DNA of 64,000 nucleotides, taken from contig DAHUYQ010000031.1 of NCBI GenBank assembly GCA_027315115.1, forward strand, positions 39,931 through 103,930, given 5' to 3'. How positions within the stretch are numbered: position 1 is the stretch's first letter; each line of letters starts with the position of its first letter. The DNA is from Solirubrobacterales bacterium (lineage in GTDB: Bacteria; Actinomycetota; Thermoleophilia; Solirubrobacterales; Solirubrobacteraceae). Positions 24,804-33,415 of the stretch are shown one piece after another. Under the pieces are notes generated by a model. It was not told the DNA's origin and searched no databases. It worked only from the letters and a program-made list of their open reading frames with translations. The position numbers and the translations under genes are program-made.

Positions 24804-25366
24804 CGGCCGCCTCCCGCGCGAGCCGCCGCAGCAATGCTCCCGGCGTGAGCGGCCGCATCGCTCCCGGCGTGGGCCGCCGCCGCGATCGCCCCGGCCAGCG
24901 GGGCGGCGTTGATGTGGCAGACCGCGACCGCCAGCGCATCCGTGGCGTGGTCGCTGGCGGGCACGCTGGGCAGGCGCAGCAGCGCGCTCACCATCCTGGC
25001 GACCTGGTCCTTGGGCGCCCGTCCCTGCCCGCAGACGGCCGACTTGATCTGCTGCGGGGTGTAGGAGGCGCAGCTCAGCCCGTGCTGGCCGGCCGCGAGC
25101 ATGCAGACGCCGCGCGCCTGGCCGACGGCGAACGCGCTGTGCGCGTTGCGCCCGAAGTAGAGCGACTCCAGCGCCACCGACTCGCAGCGGTGGGTCTGGA
25201 TCAGCTCCAGCAGCCGTGCGTGCAGCAGCGTCAGCCGCCGCTCCAGCGGCAGCGCCGGCGCGGTCTCGATCGTCCCGCCGTCGAGCGCGAGCAGGCGCCC
25301 GCCTCGGCGCTGTACGACGCCGTAGCCGGTGCTGGCCAGGCCGGGGTCTATGCCGAGCACGATCAT
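24800..25366 (-). CDS. ruvC: Holliday junction resolvase RuvC with alanine-rich tail
   Basis: 188 residues. RNase H-like fold: [14 protein letters not shown] gives the first catalytic Asp, [11 protein letters not shown] the Glu, and [14 protein letters not shown] the C-terminal Asp residues. The enzyme cuts junctions moved by RuvAB. The last 30 or so residues are a repetitive Ala/His/Gly tail ([20 protein letters not shown]), absent from typical RuvC and encoded by imperfect DNA repeats. Start at ATG 25366; first gene of the operon, divergent from the cyclase gene. Confidence 0.95.
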   Translation of the reverse strand: MIVLGIDPGLASTGYGVVQRRGGRLLALDGGTIETAPALPLERRLTLLHARLLELIQTHRCESVALESLYFGRNAHSAFAVGQARGVCMLAAGQHGLSCASYTPQQIKSAVCGQGRAPKDQVARMVSALLRLPSVPASDHATDALAVAVCHINAAPLAGAIAAAAHAGSDAAAHAGSIAAAARAGGGR

Positions 25367-25465
25367 GACCTTGGGATTCTCCGTGGCGCTCCGGACGCCT
25401 GCCCGCGGCGCCTCCGCGGCGCGCCCCGCCTCGCCTCCCCGCCGCGCCTGCCGTAGGCTGCGCTC

Positions 25466-26590
25466 GTGAGCGAGGAGGGCATCGACTTCGAGCGCGACGG
25501 GCTGCTCGACGGGCTTGACGGAGCCGAGCGCGGGGAGCGCCTTGCGCTGCTGCGCGAGCTCGCCGGCGAAGGCGTGCCGCTGGAGGAGCTCCGCCGCCAC
25601 ACCGACGAGGGCACGATCATGTTCCTGCTGGCCGAGCGCGTGATCGGCGGCCCGCACCGCTACACCGCGGATGAGATCGCGGAGCTCAGCGGCGAGAGCG
25701 TGGAGTTCCTGCTCGCGGCCCGCCGCGCGATGGGGCTGCCCCTGCCGGGGTCGCAGGAGCGCGTCTACATCGACGCGGACCTCGAGGCGACGCGCATGGC
25801 CGCGGTGTTCAAGGCCGCCGGGGTCTCCGAGCAGGACAGCCTGGAAGTGCTGCGCATCCTCGGGCGCGGCCTCTCCCAGTCGGCCGAGGCGATCCGGACG
25901 CTCGGCATGCGGCTGGTGCTGGAGCCCGGCGTCAGCGAGGACGAGCTCGCGCGGCGCTTCGCGGGCACCGCGGCGCAGCTCACGCCGATGCTCGGCCCGC
26001 TGATCACCAACCTGCTCACGCTGCACCTGCGCCAGATGGCCGACACCGAGGCGATCGACGCGGCCGAGCGGATCAGAGGGCGCCTGCCCGGCTCGCGGGA
26101 GATCACGGTCTGCTTCGCCGATCTCGTGGGCTTCACGCGACTGGGCGAGGAGGTGCCCGCAGACGAGCTCTCGCGCCTTGCGATCCGCCTGGAGGAGATG
26201 GCTGTGGAGGCCGCCCGGCAGCCCGTGCGACTGGTCAAGACGATCGGCGACGCGGCGATGCTCACCTCACCGGAGCCGGCGCCGCTGATCGACGCCGCGC
26301 TGCGTCTGATCGAGGCCGCCGACGCGGAGGGCGAGCAGTTCCCGCAGCTTCGAGCCGGGGTGACGATGGGCCCGGCGCTCAGCCGCGCCGGCGACTGGTT
26401 CGGGCAGCCCGTGAACCTCGCCAGCCGCGTGACCCAGGTGGCGCGTCCCGGAAGCCTGCTCACCGAACGGGCCGTGCGCCGCAACGTGGGCGAGGACTAC
26501 CGCTTCTCCTACGCGGGCGAGAAGCGGCTACGCGGCGTGCGCGAGCCGGTCGCCCTCTACCGCGCCAGGCGGCTGAGCGCCGGCTCCTGA
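25466..26590 (+). CDS. Class III adenylate/guanylate cyclase with regulatory N-terminal domain
   Basis: 374 residues from GTG 25466. Residues 1-190 are an all-helical regulatory domain like that of the pH-sensing mycobacterial cyclase Rv1264 (YTADEIAELSGESVEFLLA, FKAAGVSEQDSLEVLRILG). The cyclase domain follows: CFADLVGFTRLGE supplies the first metal Asp, KTIGDAAML the second, and GQPVNLASRVTQVARPG the transition-state Asn and Arg. All key residues appear present, so it is probably active as a homodimer. Divergent from ruvC. Confidence 0.85.
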   Translation: MSEEGIDFERDGLLDGLDGAERGERLALLRELAGEGVPLEELRRHTDEGTIMFLLAERVIGGPHRYTADEIAELSGESVEFLLAARRAMGLPLPGSQERVYIDADLEATRMAAVFKAAGVSEQDSLEVLRILGRGLSQSAEAIRTLGMRLVLEPGVSEDELARRFAGTAAQLTPMLGPLITNLLTLHLRQMADTEAIDAAERIRGRLPGSREITVCFADLVGFTRLGEEVPADELSRLAIRLEEMAVEAARQPVRLVKTIGDAAMLTSPEPAPLIDAALRLIEAADAEGEQFPQLRAGVTMGPALSRAGDWFGQPVNLASRVTQVARPGSLLTERAVRRNVGEDYRFSYAGEKRLRGVREPVALYRARRLSAGS

Positions 26591-26656
26591 CTCGTAGCCA
26601 CGTGCATCGCCACCTGCCCACAGGTCTCGACCAACCATGAGAAAACCAGGCGCCGG

Positions 26657-26824
26657 CTACAGGGCAAGCGCCTGGATGCCCGCCCGAACCTGCTTTCGTA
26701 GCGCGTCGGAGCCCGGCAGCCCGTCGACGAGGGCGAGCGGCGCCTGGCTGCCCACGACGACGATGTCCTGGTCAACTATGCGCCCGGCGGCCCGGATGAT
26801 GTGCTCGAGCTCGACGCGCCTCAT
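26657..26824 (-). pseudogene. Truncated DUF6036-like nucleotidyltransferase
   Basis: 55 codons from ATG 26824. The start, MRRVELEHIIRAAGRIVDQ followed by IVVVGSQAPLA, matches the N-terminus of toxin-like nucleotidyltransferases of the DUF6036 group, whose conserved 'V(I/V)GSQ' motif is the nucleotide-binding turn. The family then continues for well over 100 residues; here unrelated residues follow and a TAG comes at 26657. It lies 19 bp downstream of the putative antitoxin gene. Probably a dead toxin. Confidence 0.5.
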
Positions 26825-26843
26825 GCCACGGCCGCCATGACGT

Positions 26844-27596
26844 CTACGCCGATTCGCGCAATATTCGGTGACGCTCGGGTTCGGTCAGCACACCAGCGAA
26901 CGGGCTGTCCTGCCGCAGGTCGCGCATCGCTTCGCTGTCCTGCACGATCGCCTTGCGCACCTCCGCCAGCGAAGCTCCCAGGATCGTGTCCCAGCGTCCC
27001 GCGGTCGCCGTGTCAACCGGGCCTCCCTGCTTCAGCCAGCGCCGCACCCGCGCACGCGCCGCCGTCAGCGACCGCTCGTCAAGTCGTTCGGCGATTGCGC
27101 GATGCAACGCAAGGCTCCTCCGCTCGGCGCTGCGGTGGGCGTTGGGGGGGCTCGTCGTCGCGGCGCTGAGGTTGCTCAGGGCGCGTTGGAAGCTCTCCGT
27201 TGCAGCCAGCCGCTCCCATCGCAGGTGCTTCTCGACCGTCTCGGTCATGCCCCTGCCCATGTGCACGCGCTCCGCCTGGATCTCAGCCCGCGCGAGGCTG
27301 GCGAGCGTCACTCTGAGCGGCTGCCCGGCTGTTCGCTCCAGGATGCCGCGCGCCACCCACGTGCGCAGGGTCGGGTCGGATATGCCGAGGCGTGCGCGCG
27401 CGTAGCTCGCCTTCACGGGCGCCGAGCCTTCCACCAACTCCCAGGCGATCTGCTCGACCTCAGCGGCCGATTCACGGTCGCCGCGCCGTCGCAGGTCGAT
27501 CGCGGCGCTGCGCATGCGCCCGAAGGCACGGAGAATCTGCTCGGCGGCGGCCTCAGGTGGGGCTGCGCGGGGTTGAGTCGCGGCGCGCATAGCCAC
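26844..27596 (-). CDS. MerR-like winged-helix protein, putative antitoxin
   Basis: 250 residues. Residues about 55-100 read as a helix-turn-helix with wing (ARLGISDPTLRTWVARGILE, RVTLASLARAEI). The rest is helical and basic. It precedes a truncated nucleotidyltransferase, as in nucleotidyltransferase toxin-antitoxin pairs where the first gene is the DNA-binding partner. The toxin assignment, and so this role, is inference. The intact length suggests it is still maintained. Confidence 0.5.
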   Translation of the reverse strand: MAMRAATQPRAAPPEAAAEQILRAFGRMRSAAIDLRRRGDRESAAEVEQIAWELVEGSAPVKASYARARLGISDPTLRTWVARGILERTAGQPLRVTLASLARAEIQAERVHMGRGMTETVEKHLRWERLAATESFQRALSNLSAATTSPPNAHRSAERRSLALHRAIAERLDERSLTAARARVRRWLKQGGPVDTATAGRWDTILGASLAEVRKAIVQDSEAMRDLRQDSPFAGVLTEPERHRILRESA

Positions 27597-27629
27597 TCCA
27601 CCTTAACACGTGCTTGCAGAAAGTACAGC

Positions 27630-28400
27630 TTATTTGCAAGAACGCTCGCTAGCCACGGCGGCCACCCCCACCTGATCGCCGCCACGCCAGGGCGCGGCGC
27701 CGCCGGCCCAGAGGTCGTTCAGCAGCACGGCGTCCTTGTAGGTGTCCATGCACTCCCAGAAGCCTCCGTGCTTGTACGCCCGCAGCCGGCCATCGGCGGC
27801 CAGGCGCCGCAGCGGCTCCCGCTCCAGGACCGAGTCGAGGGGCATGTAGGTCAGCGCCTGCGGCTCGAAGCAGAAGAAGCCCCCGTTGATCCAGTGCTCG
27901 CTGCGCGGCTTCTCGGTGAACCCGAGCACCGTCTCACCGTCCTGCGCCAGGTCGGCCACGCCGAACTGCAGCTCCGGACGTACGACGGTCATCGTGGCCG
28001 GCACTCCGTGCTCCTCGTGGAAGCGCAGCAGACCCCCAAGGTCGATGTCGGCGAGCCCGTCCGCGTAGGTCGCGCAGAACCGCACGCCGCCGATGTGCCG
28101 CTCCAGTAGCTTCAGCCGGCCGCCGGTGGGAGTGTCCAGGCCCGTGTCGACGCAGAGCACCTCCACCCCGTCCGGCCACTCGCAGCGGGCGACGAGCTCC
28201 TCGATCAGCGCGCCCTTGTAGCCGGTGGCCAGCAGGAAGCGCGTGAACCCCTGCGCGGCGTAGAGCTCGATCACGTGCCAGAGGATCGGCATCCCGCCGA
28301 TCTCCACCAGCGGCTTGGGGATCTCCCGCGTGTGCTCCTGCAGCCGCGTCCCGCGTCCGCCGCAGAGGATCGCGACGGGTGGTCTGTCCTGATCGCTCAT
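27630..28400 (-). CDS. Glucose-1-phosphate cytidylyltransferase-like nucleotidyltransferase
   Basis: 256 residues, sugar-phosphate nucleotidyltransferase fold. AILCGGRGTRLQEHTREIPK holds the G-x-G-x-R catalytic loop and the PKP-type lysine; LVEIGGMPILWHVIELYA, TYADGLADIDL and WINGGFFCFEP match RfbF-like CDP-glucose synthases. CDP-glucose feeds 3,6-dideoxy and related sugars for surface glycans. An upstream in-frame ATG (28409) is also possible. No other CDP-sugar genes are adjacent, so the pathway must be completed elsewhere. Confidence 0.8.
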   Translation of the reverse strand: MSDQDRPPVAILCGGRGTRLQEHTREIPKPLVEIGGMPILWHVIELYAAQGFTRFLLATGYKGALIEELVARCEWPDGVEVLCVDTGLDTPTGGRLKLLERHIGGVRFCATYADGLADIDLGGLLRFHEEHGVPATMTVVRPELQFGVADLAQDGETVLGFTEKPRSEHWINGGFFCFEPQALTYMPLDSVLEREPLRRLAADGRLRAYKHGGFWECMDTYKDAVLLNDLWAGGAAPWRGGDQVGVAAVASERSCK

Positions 28401-28540
28401 AGCAGGCATTATCGGCGAGCCTCACCTCGGATTGCGCGGCGGCGCCCCTGGCAATCGCATGCAACAGGCGTTACGATCGCCTGGAGGCGGAGTGTCCCGG
28501 CGGGAGCGCCGGGCGCGAACAGAGAACAGGAGGCTCGAGG

Positions 28541-29158
28541 ATGGCCCAGGCTGTGCAGGATCTGCCTGCTCCCCGCGCGGGAGCGATGGCGATGCCCCGG
28601 CCGGCGGTGCCCAAGAGCATCGTGCCGCTGTGGGGGCTGCCGATCGTGGGCGTGGTGATCGCCGGCATGATCGCCGCGATCGCCTCCAACCAGCTCTGGG
28701 CGCTCGACTTCTACCACGTGGTCGGGGGCGCGCTGTGGACCGCCATCGACCTGTTCGTCGGGCTGATAGTCGGCCCGATCATGGGCTCCATGTCGGTCCC
28801 GGCGCGGATCGAGTTCTCCTCCCGCTTCATGCCGAAGATGGCGCTGCTGATGCCGACGCTCGTGACGATGACCCTCGGCGCCGGCTGGCAGCTCGCGCGC
28901 CACCTCGGCAACCTCGAAGCCGGCTATGCCCAGCACGGATGGCTCGTGGCCTCCTACGTGGTCGTGGGCGTGATGACGGTCATCGCGCTGGGCCTGCTGG
29001 AGCCGGCGAACATCGCGGTGCTCTTCGAGCTGCGCAAGCCGCAGCCCGACGGCGAGGTGATCGCGAAGCTGATGAAACGCTTCATCTACACGGCGGGGAT
29101 CACCGGCATCATGCAGGTCGCGACGCTGATCATCATGACCAAGATCGCGAGCTCCTGA
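28541..29158 (+). CDS. Four-to-five-helix membrane protein, hypothetical
   Basis: 205 residues with a strong ribosome site (AGGAGG before ATG 28541). Helices include IVGVVIAGMIAAIAS, TAIDLFVGLIVGPIMGSM, LLMPTLVTMTLGAGWQL and LVASYVVVGVMTVIALGLL. It resembles the copper-resistance-D/DUF2269-type integral membrane proteins in layout, but no metal-binding motif is evident. The stop overlaps the next start (TGATG), so the two membrane proteins are probably co-translated and may form a complex. Confidence 0.65.
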   Translation: MAQAVQDLPAPRAGAMAMPRPAVPKSIVPLWGLPIVGVVIAGMIAAIASNQLWALDFYHVVGGALWTAIDLFVGLIVGPIMGSMSVPARIEFSSRFMPKMALLMPTLVTMTLGAGWQLARHLGNLEAGYAQHGWLVASYVVVGVMTVIALGLLEPANIAVLFELRKPQPDGEVIAKLMKRFIYTAGITGIMQVATLIIMTKIASS

Positions 29159-29610
29159 TGGGCGCGATCTCCTCGGCCCGGACGCAGGGCGGCGAGCGTG
29201 CTGGCGCGGCGGCCGCCGAGCAGCGCCAGTTTCCGCCGGTCACCGAGGTCGCCATCGCGACGCTTGCGCTGATCGTCGCGGGCGGCATCTACCTGGCCGC
29301 CAAAATGCCGGGCGGCGTGACGCTGGCGCCCGCGATCGTGCTGCTGGGACTCGCCGTGCTGCTGCTGATCGCCAACATCGCGATGGTGCTCCGCATCCGC
29401 CCCTTCGCGCGTGCCCGCTTCTTCCAGGTCGCCCGCTGGCTGCTGCTCGCCTACGTGGTGATCGCAGGCATGCTCGCCTACGTGTTCATCTACGACGGGG
29501 TGCGCGGCGGCACGCTGGCCGTGCTGTGCGGGATGCTCGTAGTGTTCGGCGTCAACACGCCGCTGATCGTCGCGTTCACGGTCGCCCGCTACGCCGATCC
29601 GGAGAGCTGA
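29158..29610 (+). CDS. Four-helix membrane protein, hypothetical
   Basis: 150 residues with a 30-residue cytoplasmic N-terminus and four predicted helices (AIATLALIVAGGIYLAA, APAIVLLGLAVLLLIANIAM, LLLAYVVIAGMLAYVFIY, LAVLCGMLVVFGVNTPLIVA). Starts on the stop codon of the preceding membrane-protein gene. No known family recognised. Confidence 0.65.
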   Translation: MGAISSARTQGGERAGAAAAEQRQFPPVTEVAIATLALIVAGGIYLAAKMPGGVTLAPAIVLLGLAVLLLIANIAMVLRIRPFARARFFQVARWLLLAYVVIAGMLAYVFIYDGVRGGTLAVLCGMLVVFGVNTPLIVAFTVARYADPES

Positions 29611-29622
29611 GCGCCGGGCACC

Positions 29623-29694
29623 CGCCGGCGCTTGCGGCGACCAGCAGGGCCGCCGGCGCTTGCGGCAGCCCGCAGCGCCCGCCGGCGCGTGCCG
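29623..29694. repeat. Three copies of a 15-16 bp GC-rich direct repeat
   Basis: CGCCGGCGCTTGCGGC occurs at 29623-29638 and 29651-29666, with a diverged third copy (CGCCGGCGCGTGCCG) at 29680-29694; the period is 28-29 bp. It lies between the convergent stops of the membrane-protein and YciI genes. Each copy contains the self-complementary CGCCGGCG, so the array could form hairpins at transcript ends. Confidence 0.55.
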
Positions 29695-29711
29695 ACCCGC
29701 GGGGCGGCGCG

Positions 29712-30008
29712 CTAACGCACCGCGGCGGTCCAGGGCTCGATCCGCCAGGAGACCACCAGGCCGGCCGCCACGTATGGGTCGCCGTCGATCATCGCCCGCG
29801 CGTCGGCCTCGGCCGCCAGCAGGAACAGCGCCCCGCTCGGCGGGTCGCCGAAGGCGCCGGCGGCCAGCAGGCGCCCGTCCGCCTGCCACTCTCGCAGCCA
29901 GGCCAGATGCGCGTCGCGGTGCTCGCCGCGTCGCTCCAGTATGTCCGGCACGTACTCGTAGATGACGATGAGCTGCTCGCCGGGCAGCCCGGTCGCGGTC
30001 GCGCTCAT
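29712..30008 (-). CDS. YciI-like protein
   Basis: 98 residues of the YciI fold (dimeric alpha-beta barrel, ferredoxin-like). LIVIYEYVPDILERRGEHRD carries the conserved region with the His (HRDAHLAWL); GRLLAAGAFGDPPSGALFLL and DPYVAAGLVVSWRIEPWT complete the pattern. The activity of this family is poorly defined. It starts 2 bp after the yebC stop, so the two are likely one operon. Confidence 0.8.
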   Translation of the reverse strand: MSATATGLPGEQLIVIYEYVPDILERRGEHRDAHLAWLREWQADGRLLAAGAFGDPPSGALFLLAAEADARAMIDGDPYVAAGLVVSWRIEPWTAAVR

Positions 30009-30010
30009 GC

Positions 30011-30763
30011 TCAGCCCGCGACCTTTTCGAGCATCTCCGCGGGCACGTCGAAGTTCGCGTGCACCGCCTCCACGTCGTCGTTCTCTTCCAGCGCGTCGAT
30101 CAGCTTCATCAGCTTGACGACCTGTCCCTCATGCGGGATCGGAACGAGGCTCTTGGGGCGGTAGACCAGCTCGGCGCTCTGCATCTCGATGCCGGCGTCC
30201 TGGAGCGCCTTCTTGACCGCCGCGAAGTCCGCCAGCTCGGTCACGACCTCGTAGACGTCCTCGTCGGTGGCCACGTCCTCGGCGCCAGCCTCCACCGCGA
30301 CCATCAGGTCGTCCTCGCTCGCATCCGCCGAGTCGATCGCGATCACGCCCTTCTTGTCGAAGAGGTAGCCGACCGAGCCGGGCTCGCCGAGGCTGCCGCC
30401 GAACTTCGTGAACAGGTGCCTGATGTCCGCGCCGCTGCGGTTGCGGTTGTCGGTCAGCGCCTCCACCAGCAGCGCCACGCCCGCCGGGCCGTACCCCTCG
30501 TAGAGCACGGACTCGAAGGCGCTGGCATCGCCGCCCTCCCCCGTGCCTTTCTGGATCGCGCGCTCGATGTTGTCCTTCGGCATCGAGGCGGCCTTGGCCT
30601 TGGCGATCGCGTTCTCCAGTGCCGCGTTGCCAGACGGGTCTCCCCCACCGTCGCGCGCCGCGACCGTGATCGCGCGCGCCAGCTTGGTGAACTGCGCGCC
30701 GCGCCGCGAGTCGACGATCGCCTTCTTGTGCTTGATGCTCGCCCACTTGGAATGTCCTGACAT
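30011..30763 (-). CDS. yebC: YebC/TACO1-family protein
   Basis: 250 residues, full length. Begins MSGHSKWASIKHKKAIVDSR, the signature of the family, with GYGPAGVALLVEALTDNRNR in the second domain. Recent work on the family points to relief of ribosome stalling at proline stretches and to transcription regulation (established for related proteins). Start at ATG 30763; a longer reading adds 11 atypical residues. Confidence 0.93.
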   Translation of the reverse strand: MSGHSKWASIKHKKAIVDSRRGAQFTKLARAITVAARDGGGDPSGNAALENAIAKAKAASMPKDNIERAIQKGTGEGGDASAFESVLYEGYGPAGVALLVEALTDNRNRSGADIRHLFTKFGGSLGEPGSVGYLFDKKGVIAIDSADASEDDLMVAVEAGAEDVATDEDVYEVVTELADFAAVKKALQDAGIEMQSAELVYRPKSLVPIPHEGQVVKLMKLIDALEENDDVEAVHANFDVPAEMLEKVAG

Positions 30764-30837
30764 GCCCTTGATTCTAGGGGTGCCGCCGTGCGGCATCCGG
30801 GCGGCCGGGCGACCGTTCCACTCCGCCTGCGCATAGG

Positions 30838-32235
30838 ATGCAGCCGATGGCAGTCGCGCTCGACCCGGGCATCTTCAAGGCGTACGACGTCCGGGGCATC
30901 TACGGAGAGCAGTTCGACGGAGATCTCGCCGAGCAGATCGGGCGGGCGTTCGCGCGCGTGCTCGCAAGCCTGTCGGGCAAGCCCGTGCAGAGCCTGAGCA
31001 TCGGGATCGGTCGCGACATGCGACTCTCGGCCCCCGAGCTGGCGGGCCGCTACCGGGAGGGCATCCTGTCGGAGGGCGCGAGCGTGGTCGATGCCGGCCA
31101 GGTGGGCACCGAGATGCTCTACTGGCTGGTCGGCTCGCGCGGCCTGGACGGCGGGCTGATGTGCACCGCCTCGCACAACCCGAAGGCGTACACGGGCGCC
31201 AAGCTCGTGCGCGAGGGCGCGCTGGCGCTCTCCGGCGACACCGGCATCCAGGACATGCGCCGCGAGATCGAAGCGGGCCTGCCGGCGCCCGCCGGCCCGC
31301 GCGGCTCCGCGCAGGACGTGGACGTCTACGCGGAGTTCCAGCAGGCCGCGCTGAGATTCATCGACCGCTCCGCGATCAAGCCCATGAAGGTCGTGGTCGA
31401 CGGCGGCAACGGGATGGCGGGCCCGATGGTCGGCCCGCTGCTGGAGCAGCTCCCGCTGGAGCTCACGCGGACCTACTGGACGCCGGACGGCAACTTCCCT
31501 GACCATGAGCCAAACCCGCTGCTGCCGGAGAACCGGACCTTCATCATCGAGAAGGTCCGCGAGACGAAAGCCGACCTCGGCATCGCATGGGACGGCGACG
31601 CCGACCGCTGCTTCTTCATCGACGAGAACGGCGAGTTCGTCGACGGCGACTTCCTGACCGCGCTGCTGGCGCAGGCGCTGCTGGCCAAGTATGACGATCC
31701 CGCCCACCCCGAGACGATCCTCTACGACGTGCGCGCCTCCTGGGCGGTGCCCGACACCGTGCGCGCCGCGGGCGGCACGCCGGAGGTCAACCGCGTCGGC
31801 CACGCGTTCTTCAAGACGCGCATGAAGCAGGAGGGCTCGCTGTTCGGCGGCGAGGTCTCCGGCCACTACTACTTCCGGGACTTCTACTGCGCGGACTCCG
31901 GCACGCTGCCGGCGCTGCTGATTCTGGAGCATCTCTCCAAGTCGGGCCAGACGATGTCTCAGCTCCTGGCGCCGCTGCGCCGCCGCTACTTCATCTCCGG
32001 GGAGATCAACTCGGAGGTCGGAGATCAGCAGGCCAAGATGCAGGAGATCGCGGAGCGTTACTCCGACGCCCGGCAGAGCCGCCTGGACGGCATCTCGATC
32101 GACTACGAGGACTGGCACTTCAACGTGCGGCCCTCGAACACCGAGCCGCTGCTGCGGCTGTGCCTGGAGTCGCTGGTCTCCGCGCAGGACATGGAACGGC
32201 GCCGCGACGAGGTGCTGGAGCTGATCCGCTCTTGA
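30838..32235 (+). CDS. manB: Phosphomannomutase/phosphoglucomutase
   Basis: 465 residues of the alpha-D-phosphohexomutase family. N-terminal FKAYDVRGIYGEQFDGDLAE; the phosphoserine loop MCTASHNPKAYTGAKLV; the metal loop AWDGDADRCFFIDENGEFVD; the sugar-binding loop GGEVSGHYYF; and the phosphate-binding C-terminal RPSNTEPLLRL. Interconverts hexose 6- and 1-phosphates for GDP-mannose or UDP-glucose synthesis. ATG 30838 or 30847 could be the start. It overlaps the next gene (TTGA). Confidence 0.9.
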   Translation: MQPMAVALDPGIFKAYDVRGIYGEQFDGDLAEQIGRAFARVLASLSGKPVQSLSIGIGRDMRLSAPELAGRYREGILSEGASVVDAGQVGTEMLYWLVGSRGLDGGLMCTASHNPKAYTGAKLVREGALALSGDTGIQDMRREIEAGLPAPAGPRGSAQDVDVYAEFQQAALRFIDRSAIKPMKVVVDGGNGMAGPMVGPLLEQLPLELTRTYWTPDGNFPDHEPNPLLPENRTFIIEKVRETKADLGIAWDGDADRCFFIDENGEFVDGDFLTALLAQALLAKYDDPAHPETILYDVRASWAVPDTVRAAGGTPEVNRVGHAFFKTRMKQEGSLFGGEVSGHYYFRDFYCADSGTLPALLILEHLSKSGQTMSQLLAPLRRRYFISGEINSEVGDQQAKMQEIAERYSDARQSRLDGISIDYEDWHFNVRPSNTEPLLRLCLESLVSAQDMERRRDEVLELIRS

Positions 32236-33293
32236 GCGTAGACCCCCCGCCGAGCGCCGGAGCCGACGGGCTGGATCCTGAGCTGGAGCGCGAACGAGAG
32301 TGTGAGCAGGCGACTGTGGATGCCGGCATCCACCGGTTTGCGATCCCCACCCCATTCCGGGTCGGCCGCGTCAACGCCTACCTGATCGACGACGACCCGC
32401 TGACCCTCGTCGACTCCGGCCCCAACTCGGCCAAGGCGCTCGACGAGCTCGAACAGGCGCTCGCGCGACTCGGCCACCGCATCGAGGACATCGGCCTGCT
32501 GGTGATCACCCACCAGCACCTCGACCACTTCGGCCTGGCGGCCATCCTCGCCCGCCGCTCCGGCGCGCAGGTGGCCGCGCTGGACGAACTCGCCCCCTAT
32601 CTGGATGCCTTCGGGCAGGAAGCCGAACGCGACGATGTCTACGCCGAGCAGATGATGATCCGCCACGGCATCCCACGGGAAGTCGTGGCCGCGCTGCGAG
32701 AAGTCTCCGCGAGCTTCAGGGGCTGGGGCTCCAAAGTGCACATCGACCGCCCTCTGCGCGACGGCGAGCAGCTACAGCTCCGCGACCGCTGCCTGGAAGT
32801 GCTGCACCGGCCGGGACACAGCCCCTCCGACACCGTCTTCCTGGACCCCCAGCGTCGGATGCTGCTCGCCGGCGATCACCTGATCAAGCACATCTCCTCC
32901 AACGCGGTGATCACCAGGCCGCTCGGCGCCCCCGCGGATTTCGCGGGCCCGCGGCCGCAGTCCCTGTTGACCTACATCGAATCGATGCGGGCGACACAAA
33001 CGCTCGACGTCGGGGTGGTGCTGCCGGGCCACGGCGTGCCCTTCGACGACCACGCCGCGGTGATAGACGAACGCCTGCGCATGCACGCCCGCCGCGCGGA
33101 GCGAATCCTGCGAGCGCTCGGCGAGCGCCCCCGCACCGCGCACGAGATCGCCCAGGACCTGTGGGGCAACGTCGCGGTCACGCAGGCCTACCTCACGCTC
33201 TCCGAGGTGCTCGGCCATCTCGACGTGCTGCTCGGCGGCAACGAGGTGGTCGAAGCCGAGCGGGACGGGGTCGTGCGGTTCGAGGCTGTTTAG
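32232..33293 (+). CDS. Metallo-beta-lactamase-fold hydrolase with C-terminal winged helix
   Basis: 353 residues if the TTG at 32232, which overlaps the mutase stop, is used. The fold is clear: LTLVDSGPNSAKAL, the metal motif ITHQHLDHFG (HxHxDH), RPGHSPSDTVF and LLAGDHLIKHI, and VVLPGHGVPFDDH near the end. The C-terminal 60 residues (RTAHEIAQDLWGN, TLSEVLGHLDVLL) are a winged helix as in LACTB2/glyoxalase-II-like hydrolases. Substrate unknown; a thioester or phosphoester is likely. Start uncertain. Confidence 0.8.
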   Translation: MSVDPPPSAGADGLDPELERERECEQATVDAGIHRFAIPTPFRVGRVNAYLIDDDPLTLVDSGPNSAKALDELEQALARLGHRIEDIGLLVITHQHLDHFGLAAILARRSGAQVAALDELAPYLDAFGQEAERDDVYAEQMMIRHGIPREVVAALREVSASFRGWGSKVHIDRPLRDGEQLQLRDRCLEVLHRPGHSPSDTVFLDPQRRMLLAGDHLIKHISSNAVITRPLGAPADFAGPRPQSLLTYIESMRATQTLDVGVVLPGHGVPFDDHAAVIDERLRMHARRAERILRALGERPRTAHEIAQDLWGNVAVTQAYLTLSEVLGHLDVLLGGNEVVEAERDGVVRFEAV

Positions 33294-33415
33294 CTCTGTT
33301 TAGCTCGAGCCAAGCGAAGTTCAAATCAAACAGCTCGGGCGGCGATCCTCGGGGCGCGGGGAAGGCCGGGCGTGCTTTGGCGTGACTCGTTCATCGCAAA
33401 GAGAACGCCAGCCGC

